Part shown: positions 34,201 through 45,409 of the stretch, in pieces
Numbering within the stretch: position 1 is the stretch's first letter
Layout of the letters: each line of letters opens with the position of its first letter
From: Takakia lepidozioides
Lineage: Eukaryota; Streptophyta; Takakiopsida; Takakiales; Takakiaceae
DNA: 64,000 bases
Direction of reading: 5' to 3'
Assembly: GCA_030704615.1 (NCBI GenBank)
Contig: CM060734.1
Location: 23,250,001-23,314,000 of the forward strand
Notes under the pieces: model-generated
The model's database searches: none
What the model saw: the letters and a program-made list of their open reading frames with translations, nothing else
Told to the model about the DNA's origin: nothing
Program-made: the position numbers and the translations under genes

Positions 34201-34317
34201 TCCAAGCAAAATGTAGGACCTTAAGAATCTTCATTTCAAGCAAACACTACATGGTTGCACTCCCAAAGTGGTCAGATCCCTCACCGAAAATGCCTTCGTT
34301 CAAATTTAGCGTAGCTA

Positions 34318-34376
34318 CGGCGTGAGCCAAGCCCTGTGAGCCTGGGAGCTGAGCTCACGCTTCAGGGAAGCGTGAG
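34318..34376. repeat. GCGTGAGC/GCTCACGC cluster, distal edge of MULE copy 2
   Basis: GGCGTGAGCC, GAGCTCACGC and GCGTGAGCGG fall within 60 bp, beyond the 3' end of the minus-strand transposase. The same words dominate 60480-60620, beyond the 3' end of the other transposase copy. They may be subterminal repeats of the element. Confidence 0.45.
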
Positions 34377-34709
34377 CGGCACAAATCTGCTGGAGAAGCA
34401 GGCCCTATAGGCGAGGATTGCAGGAAGAGGGCCAATTACCGTGGACAAAACAGAGGGGGCCACCATGCACCATGTCTGCAATGTCTGCACAAAAAGAGGA
34501 ATATGAACATATGGCAGATTTGAGCTCAGAATGATTGTCACACTTTATTTCAATTCACAGAAAGACGCTTACAATGAATGGCATGTGCAATTGCCTTGGT
34601 TCCGTGAACGAAATGTATGTGTTTGTCCTAGATGCAAAGACTTCACACGATAAGCTGAAAACCAGCATGGGAAGTGGGCATGGCTCGTTTGTGTTCAAAG
34701 AGAATCTGG

Positions 34710-37335
34710 CGGAGCCCTACTGCCAGGTGTCCCGCTGCAGAAGAGTGATGACTTCTCTGTAGCCTAGTGTGGCTTGGTGAATGAATTGGTCTCTCTTACC
34801 GTCGCAGCACATAATTATAAGGTATATGTAATATTGATGCTTGCAGGGGACCCACTTCCCTCTCATGCCGAGAGCGCCCTCACGCATCGTTACAAGATCC
34901 GAACCCTGGATTGCAAAGGGGAGCCTTCAGTGCACCTATTCAGAGCTTTCGCCATCTTCGATGGGTCTCCGGACCTGCTCGCAGCCCTTAGCATCAACAA
35001 AGTCGTATCAGGGCCCTTGCATCCGCCCCGTCCCATCAGAAAATTCCGGTATCTGGTTTGTTGTGTAAGTGCCCGCACCATGTCATCTGCAGTGGCAACA
35101 TACAAGTCACGTCCTGCTTTGGTAGACTGCTACATCCAGGCGTTGTGAACAGTCTCCGCCAAATTACACGAAGGCATGACGGCCAAGTCCTCCAAGGACA
35201 TGTCCTGCAGGAGGCAATGCACGCAAATGTGAGGAATGAAAGGAAATGGCAGAGGTTCTGCAAGTGACAATCCAACAACCCCAGAGGAATTGGAACAGAC
35301 ACGATGCAAAGTGAAATTTGTGTTTTTGGGGTTGCAGAGGCTTACCGTCGTCATGAAAGCTCCCCACTATCTATACCTGAAGTGCCAGAAAACCAACCAG
35401 TCCTCCAACTCTTTCAGCTGGATCCCAGTAGCAGCACCAGAGGAGAACCACCAAGCCCAGATTGCTTGGTAAGTGCTCTCAGCTTCTCCCATTGAGGTGG
35501 CATTTTTGTACTTGAGGCAGAGCCTTCTGTGCTCCAACTGAAGGTTAGGTCGAATGCAACACTTTGTATGACGTGCCAGAGATTGACTCCAATGGAAGAG
35601 GCATGTGCACTCCATATTTTCCATTGGTACTTTAGGATCCCCCGATCCAAAGACCTGAAATTTGCCTGTGCACTATCAGCCATGAACCCCGCAAAATTTG
35701 TGTTATGCATTCCATTGCGCTACATGACGGCCAGGAGAGAATTCCACATGAGCATTTGGGATTCAGTGTCCTCCGACTACATATCACAAATTGCTATGGA
35801 GAGCACACGCTGGTACACTGGATTGTATACATGGCACGCCATGGTTGTCCAACCTTCACCCGTTTGCAGTGATCAAACATTAACCAACATTTCGCCAAAT
35901 CTCCTCCAGGTTGCATTCGGCGGACAATGCTCACACCACTGCCTTCGCCCACTGTGGACATCTTGAACAAATACACCTTGGACGAGCCCTGGCCAGGGAA
36001 GATACTGTTTTGAATGAATTCATAGCGACTCCTCCGTTTGAGGTCCATAATGTTGTCCATGAATCCAGCAGTGCCTGTTCCCATTCTGAGTGCATTCACC
36101 TGGTTTCGAATATTGGGAGAGCTTAACACGGAGAAATGGTCCATCACTGCATCAAGCGAATCTGCATCTAGCATTGGTTGTGTCGCATCCCCTTCACCCA
36201 GTATGTGTTTTTCCAGGAATGTCTTGCTAGCTGCAAGCGCTATAGCAGAAGGTGTTGCACACGGGGCATTGTAGAACTCATGCTTCAGAAGATTTCTAGC
36301 GATGTCTACGCTATCCCTGCAACTTCCCTTCGACACAGGATGCTCGTGTGTACCCATATGAATGCAGGCACGAGTCATTGTCTTGCACCGGTGTGCCATC
36401 TGATACATACGAGTGTGACACACAGAAACACAGGACGGGGCAAGTTTGCAGAACCTACACACAAAAGTATTGGTCTTGGGAGGGGCAAGCCCTGGTGTGA
36501 AAGGATTCAGGGGCACCCCTTTCCACTCACTTTCGTTTGGTTTAGAGCTGTTTCTCAGGCGAGGGCAAGAAGTATTCACGCACTTGCAATGTCCAACGCA
36601 AACCGACCTTCGAAATTTCAATCCAATGTCGTTGTGGATGTTCGATGTTTTTGTCCTGCACCAAGGGTGTCCGTAATGTTTCTTGTCCATGCCCTGTAGA
36701 AGCCCAGCAAGTCCACTGGAAGACGTGGAATGGTTGAGCTCAAACAAAATGTCCCCATCAAATTCTGCTGGCACATATTGAACCCGTTGCACCCGAATGG
36801 ACTCCCAATCAACAAAACGCAGCTCGCTCTTGCACCCAGGCACCCCTGCGAGGGCTTTCAATTTTAGAATGACACTCGTTATCTCCTGCAATTCGTCATC
36901 ATCCAATAATGGAGTCTGGACTGGCGGAGGAATCTCAGAAACATCCTCCGAAGACGTGAAAGAGTCACGAATGTAGTGGATGTGCTCACCTCTTGTTTCA
37001 CATGCACTATGCCCTTCTGCTGCACGACCGATGCTGCAATGCCAGGGGTAATTTACTGATCCTGCTGATTGTCTTCTCTCTTTTCCAATGACCCGATATC
37101 TGCCTGGGAGGACTCTCCACTTCCTCCCACACTCGCCAACCAATGGTTTCTGCAAGTGCCCAGAATCCAAATTCCCATCCTCGTCATACACCTCTTTTTG
37201 AACAAGCAGAGAACCCAATTCCAGATGGAACACTGTAACCAGCTCATCCTCATGAACAACTGCAAACCCATCCTCATCTGCAGTGGGCAGTCAGTGGAAG
37301 ACTACTTGCATTGGAATGAAATCGAGCGAGTCTGT
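34710..37335 (-). pseudogene. SWIM-type Mutator-like transposase, damaged copy 2
   Basis: Read from about 37335 downward, DGFAVVHEDELVTVF and LVQKEVYDEDGN align with the start of the copy at 56442 (NGFAIVLEHVLATRF, LEKEVYDLKGK). Next come the Cys/His-rich region (HPWCRTKTSN, FVCRFCKLAPSC), GQGSSKVYLFKMSTVGEGSG, and after frameshifts SEDTESQMLMWNSL and NFAGFMADSAQANF, the DDE-like core. In-frame TAGs occur near 35720-35780. The C-terminal part keeps LYVATADDMVRALTQQTRYR and RGKWVPCKHQYYIY, but the segment before the SWIM C-K-H is deleted. It is a dead relative of 56442-59978. Confidence 0.8.
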
Positions 37336-37619
37336 CTCCCTCCTTGGACATGTTTTCTTAGACTGAACCAAAGTTGCGATCCACAAAGGGTCCCCAAAAC
37401 TGATAGCCCGTAATTTTCAAGAGGGGATCCCCCTCAAACAAACTGAGGTGAATAAGGGTATCACAGTCCCAATGACTGCGGGCGATGTATGCAATGGATT
37501 TTGGGGTTTACAATTTTGCGAAAGGATGACATGCACGGTGGAAGTCTGCACCGAACTCTGCAGCCAGCCACACTGAGAGACACCAACTGGAAAAACTGAC
37601 TTCAAACTTGCCTAGTTGC

Positions 37620-37695
37620 AAATTTGGACGTGACGTGGCGTTGACGCGTCAGCGTCACGTCCGACGTCAGCGACGCACGTGCGTCATGTCACGTC
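37620..37695. repeat. CACGTCA/TGACG cluster upstream of MULE copy 2
   Basis: TGACGTGGCG, GACGCGTCAGCGTCACG, CGACGTCAGCGACG and CATGTCACGTCC lie within 75 bp. A similar, longer zone occurs at 49230-49545 and again at 60420-60640 around the larger MULE locus. The cluster may be the outer edge of the copy-2 element; no exact terminal repeat was matched. Confidence 0.45.
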
Positions 37696-37849
37696 CTAAA
37701 CCGACGTTATTGTACATAAATATGTTTATTTTTTCACTTGACTATTGACTATTTATTATGAGAACCGACGTGGCAACCGATGTGGCCTCATTACGTGGAC
37801 TTCATTAATTATCTATAAAATTCATATATTATGATTTATATTGTCAATC

Positions 37850-38317
37850 ATGCGACCGTCAGCAAAGGTTGGTCGGACAAATTTTTATTTTCTTAAAATA
37901 GGTGCGACCACCAGAAGGGGGTGGTCGCACATTTTTTCTTATTTTTTAAATGGGTGCGACCACCAGCAGGTGGTGGTCGCAGCATTTTCATTTTTTTTAA
38001 TAGGTGCGACCACAAGCAAAGGGTGGTCGCACATTTTTTCTTTTTTTAAAATTGGGTGCGACCACCAGCAGGTGTTGGTCGCAATTTTTTCTTTTTTTTT
38101 AAATATGTGCGACCACCAGCAGGTGGTGGTCGCAACTTTTTCATTTTTTAAAATAGGTGCGACCACCAGCAGAGGATGGTCGCACATTTTTAATTATTTT
38201 TTAAATGGGTGCGACCACCTGCCGGTGGTGGTCGCAGATTTTTTCTTTTTTGTTATTAGGTGCGACCGCTCCCTGGACACGTGGCGAGGCGTGAATGGGC
38301 AGCTGAGGCGGTCGCAC
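37850..38317. repeat. Array of eight to nine hairpin modules, period ~50 bp
   Basis: Each module is GTGCGACCACC, a 4-6 base loop (AGCAG or similar), then GGTGGTCGCAC, separated by 20-30 bp of nearly pure A/T. Modules start near 37901, 37952, 38002, 38054, 38106, 38156 and 38207. Diverged ones lie at 37852 and 38260; the last is opened by a 30-bp insertion between its arms. Arms covary in part (CCACAAG with GGGTGGT; CCACCTG with GGTGGTGG). The ORFs that cross the array are by-products of its periodicity. The array ends 20 bp upstream of a TATA box. Confidence 0.85.
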
Positions 38318-38336
38318 GTCAGGCCTCTCTAGGCAG

Positions 38337-38344
38337 TATATAAG
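38337..38344 (+). promoter_or_regulatory. TATA box of the kinase-like locus
   Basis: TATATAAG stands about 295 bp before the ATG at 38632, in a sequence that changes from the hairpin array to a plausible 5' leader. A start site about 30 bp downstream is expected. Inferred from sequence only. Confidence 0.55.
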
Positions 38345-38631
38345 GGCCTACCCCTCATTCCCAACCCACTTTTTTCCCTCTCTGTGAGTGCGGTTCTAGG
38401 GCTTCTTGGAGTTTGAACTTCAGTGGCCAGGACTCAGCGTAGGGGGGGAGAAAGTGGATTTGTGTGGGGGAGGAGTTTTTGCCTTTTTTTCCTGGGACTG
38501 CGGGAGAGTTTGCTTTGGGTACTATACCAATAGAGAGTGAGGAAATTGGTCTGCTAGTATATAAGGTTATCAATAGTTTGGGTTTAGTTTTCCGTTACGA
38601 AGCCGCGTCTATTCCGCAGAGTACTTTCATC

Positions 38632-40139
38632 ATGTCCGGAAACGTTGCTTCGAACGCAGTGTCTGGGGGTTCCTCGGGAAGTGGGCGTAAAGGTAGGAAG
38701 CGTAAACATGCACATGAACGGGATAGTCAGGTCAACAAAAAAGACATCCAAGCGCAGAGGCCGCGAAGGTGGTGAAGCAAGTAGTGCTGGATTATTTGAA
38801 GGACAATGACATAATGCGTTTGAATCTTTTGTATGTCCGACATGGGAATGAGGGGTTCCTTAGATTCCGGCACAATATGGAGATGAGAATGAGAGAGGCT
38901 TTGGCCGGGGATGAATGGGAGGAGGACAGGGCGAAGTTCCAGTTCACGAAATGGATGGAGGACCGGGCCCATGATGCCACATGGAATCTGAGGCAAACCA
39001 TGGACAAGTTTGTTACGAGAACACCTATAGCTGAAGGTCACATGCCAACTTCGGAGGAGAAGTTGTTTGTGCTTGTGGATTGGTGGTCTGACATGGCAAA
39101 GGCCCACGCCAAACGACGTACAAAACCACTCCCATGGAAGGCAGGGTCCTCGTCCGCGGATGCGACATTGAACGTGAGATACATATCCACAAACACACAG
39201 GTACAACAACTCGATGCGCCCAAACAGGGAGGGTATGGTACAATTCGGAGGGTTAGAATTGTTGGGGATCAATTCATTCCTCCATCTTGGGAGCTAGCAG
39301 GGAAAACGCCCAGGGAAACAAATGTTGAGCTTGCCAAAGTCCAACATAACAATAAGGCGTTGGCTGTAAAGTTCCATCATTTCGGCATCATAAAGTATTT
39401 TGCATTGCATCCACGTCGAAATGAAGGTTACACACTTTGGTGGAATGGGGGGACCATACGATCATGGTTGAGTATTGACAGGAAATGAGGGAATGATCGG
39501 GATAACAGGGAGTTAATGGAACGACGGAGGACGGAGCAGGAAATGTAGGAGGTCAACCGACTGGTTCGATTCCGACAGAATCGCACCCAATTGACATGGG
39601 CGCTTTTGCACATCATGCTCAACGTCCATAATCACCACCTCTTGCACAACGACATGTCCCCCGATAACAACTTGTTGCATTTTCCACAAGGGTCTGAAGA
39701 TGTGTACATCGGGGTATGCGATTGGGGGATGGCCTTCACGACGGATGACCCAAAAACCACGTTGTACATTTTCGAGAGCAGAGACAAGATGATAAAGACT
39801 CTCGCACATAGATGGTGGATTGCACCTGAAATTGCAATTGTTCATAATGTAGCCAACAACCAGTCAGATGGCACACCTCGTAGGCCCCCTCTAACCGTGC
39901 CATCAGAGACCTTTGCAATTGGGAAGATAGCCCAGGCAATAAATGGGGGTAACACGTTCGATGCAAGTCTGTTCAACGATATGTCTATTGGAACCTGTTT
40001 TGCTTCCGCTCTGGAAAACTTGTGTGTAGACATAGTAGAATTGCGGTACAAACTAGAAAATGTTGTGAAGCGTTTCATGACGGGGCTATTCAATTGGCCT
40101 GAGCCCAAAAATTGCTGGAGGATGGATAGAAATTTGTAG
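38632..40139 (+). pseudogene. Protein kinase-like gene with a frameshift and two stops
   Basis: The leader MSGNVASNAVSGG...GRKGRKRKHAH is basic, nuclear-signal-like. A frameshift between about 38725 and 38760 leads into VVLDYLKDNDIM. QGGYGTIRRVRIVG resembles a glycine loop. The frame meets TGA at 39486 and TAG at 39547, yet continues in the same phase into HHLLHNDMSPDNNLLHF (catalytic loop), VYIGVCDWGMAF (DFG-like) and RWWIAPEIA (APE). It ends FMTGLFNWPEPKN. HND replaces HRD and DWG replaces DFG, so activity was already uncertain before decay. A paralogue fragment lies at 9276-9820. The closest kinase family was not identified. Confidence 0.7.
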
Positions 40140-40309
40140 ACCTCTGACTATACATCATGTTTGAATAAATGTTGTTTTCAATTGTGTTTGTCTCGTATCA
40201 TAATGTTTTAATGGTTTGTTACTTGGCCATGGCACCTGGGTCCATCATATGGGATAATCAAGCACCACACCCACGAATTTTGAAGAGTGACAGTGTACAC
40301 CGGGTCAAT

Positions 40310-41575
40310 GGGTGAACCAATCGTTCCCCTGCCAAATGATTTTAGATTGATTTGAAACTTTGGGAGTGTGTTGTACATGCCCTCTTTAAGTTACCAGACA
40401 AGTATGAGGTCAATCTAAAATGGTTCTAAGGGTGAACCAATAGTTCTCCTATTAAATGATTCATGATTGAAAATTGGTTGAAATGTTTAACGAGTCGTTC
40501 GGGGGGCAAATGTTTATTTCTTTGCTTGCAACTTTGTGTACGTGATTTGTATGTACTTAAGCACATATGGACCAAAGTTGAACTTCAACAAATTTGTTTG
40601 AATCGGTTATTCAAATTCATAAGGAGAAACAACCTTTTGCCTGCACATGAATTGTTTTTAATTCCATTCTGAAGCCATATGCTTGATAACAACATGAAGA
40701 GTTGCATGCAAAATATCATCATGAACAGACATCGTCTACATCCAAAACACATTTTATTCCCTCATTTGCACTCCAAGGTGAAGTTATCTTCAACTTCATG
40801 CACTCTTCATAGAGAGTTCTGCAATAGTGAGCATAGAGCAAAGGATAACGTTTTTTTCCAGACATTTTTCTTTGGTACATTTTTTGGCAAGGATGTGGTG
40901 GTGTGAGGGTTCAACTCACAGAACAAAATCAAGCCAAAAATAAAATCATTGCGCCCCACACTCATTGCGCCCCACAATCCTATGCCCTCTAAATCATTTT
41001 ATTTAGTAAAAATCCAGTTCAATTCAAAATTGGAGGAAAGGGTGAACGGAAACTTCCCCAATGAAATGATATTTTATTGCTCCGAAACTTTGCAAGTGTC
41101 TTCTACATGCCCTCTTACACGTCTTTGAGAAGTATGACATCAATCAAAAATGGTTTAAAGGGTGAACCAATCATCCCCCTACCAAATGATTTTAAATTGA
41201 TTTGAAACTTTGCAAGTGTCTTGTACATGCCCTCTTACATGTCTTTCACAAGTTTCAAATCAATCTAAAATGGTTAAAAGGGTGAATCAATCATGAACAT
41301 ATCAAATGATTTTGGAGTGCTTTAAAGCTTTGTAAGTGTCTTTCACATGCCATTTTAAAGGTACCGGACAAGTATGAGGTTAGTAAAATATGGTTGAAAG
41401 GGTGAACCAATTGTTCCCCTATCAAATGATTTTACATTGCTTTGAAGCTTTGCAAGTGTCAGCCACATGCCCTCCTATAAGTATCGGACAAGTATGACGT
41501 GAATAAAAAATGGTTGAAAGGGTGAACCAATCATTCCGCTATCGAATGATTTTATATTGCTTTGGATGTCATTGC
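40310..41575 (-). repeat. 120-bp satellite, diverged
   Basis: GGTGAACCAATCATTCCCCT, AAATGATTTT, TTTGAAACTTTG and ACATGCCCTCTTA recur with a period of exactly 120 bp at 41041, 41161, 41281, 41401 and 41521. Two more copies lie at 40310-40460. The middle part (40500-41030) includes a piece of the 1-kb unit (CACTCTTCATAGAGAGTTCT). The 120-bp unit is the same as the subrepeat of the 1-kb element at 1-1747, read on the same strand. Confidence 0.85.
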
Positions 41576-41589
41576 TTTGGTAATTCTAG

Positions 41590-41945
41590 CCCCCCAATGG
41601 CCCATTGTAACCCTTGAATTACAATTCAAAATGCAATTCAAGCCCTTAAAATTGATACTGTCAGTCCCTAAAATGACCAACCCCGGCCGCCCCTCAAATT
41701 GTAATTTGAGCCCTTGAAATTGTCAATTCCAACCCCTCAAATTGCAATTGAAGCCCCTGAAATTTAATTCCAACCCCTCAAATTGCAATTGTAGCCTGTG
41801 AAATGGCAATTGCTAGTGCAGCCCCTGCAATTGGCAATTGAAGCCCCTGGACTGGCAGTTTCAGCCCCTCAAATTGCAAGTCCAGCCCCTGAAATTGGCA
41901 ATTCGAGCCCCATAAATGGCAATTTCAGCCCCTGAAATTGGCTAT
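41590..41945 (+). repeat. Minisatellite of ~20-30 bp (AGCCCCTGAAATTGGCAATT)
   Basis: AGCCCCTGAAATTGGCAATT and variants such as AACCCCTCAAATTGCAATT recur about 14 times. Each unit contains the palindromic core AATTGCAATT or AATTGGCAATT. It interrupts the 120-bp satellite, which resumes at about 41946. Confidence 0.8.
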
Positions 41946-42109
41946 GGGTGAACCAATCATTCCCCTGCCAAATGATTTTGGATTCATTTGAAACTTTGCG
42001 AGTGTCTTGTACATGCCCTCTTAAAGTTACTGGACAAGTATGATGTCAATGTTAAATGGTTCAAAGGGTGAACCAACAGTTCCTCTGTTGGATGATTCAT
42101 GATTAATCG

Positions 42110-43860
42110 TTAACGATTGATCTCATATTACACTGGGACCTATCAGAGGGTACATTGAACACACTGGCCAAGTCTCAAAGTGAACGAAAATCATTTGGAT
42201 GGACAACCATCTGTCGGCCCATTGAACCAATTTCGATTGATCTCATATTACTCTAGGGCCTCTTCCATGGCACATTGAACATACTGGCCAAGTCTCAAAG
42301 CGAACCAAAATCATCTCAATGGCCAACCATCCGTTGAGCCATTGAATGAATTTTGATTGATCTGATATTAGTCCGAGACCTGTGAGAGGGTGTCTCAAAC
42401 GTACTGGCAAAGTTTGGAAGAAAACAAAAATGATTTGGATGGGCAACCATCCGTTCACCCGTTGAATGTATTCCGCTGGATCTGCTATTGCTTTGGAACC
42501 CGTTGGACTGTGTTTCGCGTGCTCACGATTTTTTTTTCATTCGGTTTTTGAATGGGGCGTGTAATGTAGCCATATGCAACGTGCGTGCCAAATTTGGGAG
42601 CGAACATAATTCATTTGGACCCAAAACCACAGTTTCTTCCCTATTTTGCACTCCAAACTTTGATTTGTGTTCAACTTCATGCACTCTTCATATAGAGTTC
42701 TGCAATAGTGAGCGAAGAGAACACTTTTTTTGGGGGCATTTTTTATTGGTCCAAATTTTGGCGGGGGAGTAGCGGTGGGATGTTGGAAGCCGCAGAACAA
42801 AATTGAGCCAAAAACAAAATCGATACATGCCAGAAACCCCCAATGAAAGGTAGTGCAAACCTATTTATTAGCTTAAAATTAATTTAGATTCAATTACATT
42901 ATGGAATGGCTTGGTGTCGATGGGGAGGAAAATGATTTATTCGTCTGTTGTGTCTCCGCACATGTGTCGCACACATGTTCAAGCACATGCGGGCAAAAGA
43001 GGGGCTTCAACCACATCCGTTCAATGGGTGCAATAGTCGTGCACGCATTGCAGGATTTCTTTTTTGCAATGAACAAAAACCAGCTGACAACTGAACGCCT
43101 CATTGGCCCATCGAACGAATTTCGATTGATCTCATATTATACTAGGACCTATCAGAGGGTACATTGAACACGCTAGCCAAGTCTCAAAGAGAACGAAAAT
43201 CATTTGGATGGACAACCATCCGTCGGCCCATTGAACCAATTTCGATTGATCTCATATTACTCTGGGGCCTCTTCCATGGCACATTGAATATACTGGCCAA
43301 GTCTCAAAGCGAACCAAAATCATCTCGATGGCCAACCATCCGTTGAGCCATCGAATGAATTTCAATTGATCTGATATTAGTCCGGAACTTGTGAGAGGGT
43401 GTCTCAAACGTACTGGCAAAGTTTGGAATCAAACAAAAATGATTTGGATGGGCAACCATCCGTTCACCCGTTGAATGTATTCCGCTGGACCTGCTATTGC
43501 TTTGGGACCTGTTAGACTGTGTTTCGCGTGCTCGCGATTTTTTTTTTCATTCGGTTTTTGAATGGGGCGTGTAATGTAGCCATATGCAACGTGCGTGCCA
43601 AATTTGGGAGCGAACATAATTCATTTGGACCCAAAACCACAGTTTCTTTCTTGTTTTGCACTCCAAACTTGATTTGTGTTCAACTTCATGCACTCTTCAT
43701 ATAGTGTTCTGCAATAGTGAGCGAAGAGAACACTTTTTTTTGGGGGCATTTTTGATTGGTCCAAATTTTGGCGGGGGAGTAGTGGTGGGATGCTGGAAGC
43801 CGTAGAACAAAATTGAGCCAAAAACAAAATCGATACGTGCCAGAACCAGCGACCACCGCT
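42110..43860 (+). repeat. 1-kb composite repeat, two tandem copies
   Basis: TGATCTCATATTACACTGGG at about 42119 recurs about 1,010 bp later near 43128 as a slightly altered copy, and the two then run in parallel through CAACTTCATGCACTCTTCAT (42676, 43681) to AATCGATACGTGCCAGAA. Orientation is opposite to that of 1-1747. Identity between these two copies looks higher than to the copies at 1-7 kb, which suggests local duplication. No coding sequence is seen. Confidence 0.85.
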
Positions 43861-44315
43861 GCCCCAACTTCCAAACTTCCCAACCTGGTTCCACAAGAAT
43901 GTTGGGTCATTGTATATGTTCCAACGAAGTTCGCGCCTGGCCTTTTTTTGGTTTTTTTTTTGGAGGTCCAGGTTCATTATCGTCATCCCTGGGATGACCT
44001 CCTCTGTCTTCTTTCTCCGCCATTTATGGCTTTGGCTTACCCCTACTCGACAGGTGTTTGCTAAGAAAAATGCTCTCCCAACCCTCCTAAATCGTACCTA
44101 ATCCTACTCCCTAATGAATCCTCCCCAATTACTAGAGGCACGTGTCACTCCCTCGGCAATTCTGAGTGATATGACGCAATGTGCATTGAAAAAAATGTAG
44201 GTGCTAGAGGAGGGCTTCCCGGGAGGTACTCAACATCGATGAATACCGATCTTATAAGCCCCCCCTCCACACTCGGGGCGCGCACTGTCATCATGACTGC
44301 GCACGCTAGTAATAG
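43861..44315. other. Spacer without recognised content
   Basis: Between the end of the 1-kb repeat and the next hairpin array I see no gene, tandem repeat or TE terminus. The ORFs here are short and lack family motifs. Confidence 0.35.
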
Positions 44316-45095
44316 TTGCGACCGCCAGCATAGGTGGTCGCATCTTTTTTTCTTTTCTTTATTATGTGCGACCACCAGCAGGGGGGTGGTTGTAGAATTT
44401 TTATTTTTTTTAATAGGTGCGACCACTAGTGGTCGCAGATTTTTTTATTTTTTTAATGGGTGCCACCACCAGCATGGGGGTGGTCGCAGATTTTTTTGTT
44501 TTTTAATCAGCAGGGAGGTGGTCGCATTTATTTATTTATTTATTTAATAGGCGCGACCACCAGCAGAGGGGTGGTCGCAGAAATTTTGTTTAAAACAAAT
44601 AGGTGCGACCACCACCTCCTGGTGGTCGCACTATTTTTTTTTTCTTTAATAGATGCGACCACCAGCAGGGGGGTGGTCGCATAATTTTCCGATTTTTTAA
44701 TATCTACCAACAGTCAGTAGCTCAATTGATTAAGTGCACTGAGTGCGACCCGGACGATTCTGGGGTCAAATCTTGCTACTTGATGGGTGTGGTATGGTTC
44801 GTGTGTGGTGCCCCATCCCTACGCCTCTTGGTGCATAAATGAAAGAGGTTATTTTCTCCTCTTACTACTAAGGGGCCTGATTTGTGAGCTATCGCTCCCA
44901 GGTGTTTCCCAAAATAAAATAAAATAAAATCTGCGACCACCAGCATGGGTAATCAGTAAATCAGTAAATAGGTGCGACTACCAGCAGGGGGGTGGTCGCA
45001 ACATTTTTCTTTTATTTTAACAGTTGCGACGACCGCTATTGGTGGTCACACAATTGTTTTTTAAAAAATAGGTGCGACCACCAGGAGGTTGATCC
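44316..45095. repeat. Second hairpin array (GTGCGACCACC modules), split by a SINE
   Basis: Modules such as GCGACCACCAGCAGGGGG with GTGGTCGCA occur near 44318, 44367, 44417, 44459, 44550, 44602, 44651, 44931, 44971, 45025 and 45070, again with A/T spacers. The one at 44417 is a bare palindrome (GTGCGACCACTAGTGGTCGC). The module interval is about 50 bp except across the SINE at 44711-44932. Confidence 0.85.
44711..44932 (+). mobile_element. tRNA-derived SINE inserted in the hairpin array
   Basis: TAGCTCAATTGATTAAG at 44718 is a good A box, and GGGGTCAAATCT (44762-44773) a fair B box at tRNA spacing. A body of unrelated sequence follows, ending in (AAAAT)n at 44913-44932. This is the classical SINE layout: a Pol III promoter, a body and a short-repeat tail. 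No clear target-site duplication was found. It splits an otherwise regular hairpin array. Confidence 0.7.
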
Positions 45096-45409
45096 CCTTG
45101 CACCTGTATGTATGTTTGGAGAGGCAGATGAAAAGCACATGTATCGACTCCCCATGGATTTGTGAAGGGGAAGATGAATGTTGGGAGCTGCATCTGGCTT
45201 TTGTGGCTTTTGAAACCATAATAGGAAATCAACAATGTAAAGGTAATGACGAAACACAAACACACGCACAACCACCAAACCCTTTCTTGGGTACACATAT
45301 TCCACCATTTTTATTTTCGTACACGTATGCATGTACCCAAGCTGAAACATGGATATCCATGGAAACATACTACACATCATGTGACAAGTCACAGAAGTTA
45401 TAGCTGTAC
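45096..45409. other. Spacer without recognised content
   Basis: ORFs on both strands are short and unconvincing. No repeat or TE end is seen. Confidence 0.3.

Noticed and set aside
37850-38317. CRISPR array
   Set aside because: Repeats are palindromic with A/T-rich, low-complexity spacers that resemble each other, there are no cas genes, and the genome is eukaryotic.
37841-38332. 163-codon ORF through the hairpin array (and an 83-codon one on the other strand)
   Set aside because: Both frames are open only because the module has a near-51-bp period; the translation is an artefact repeat of CDHQQVVVA type.
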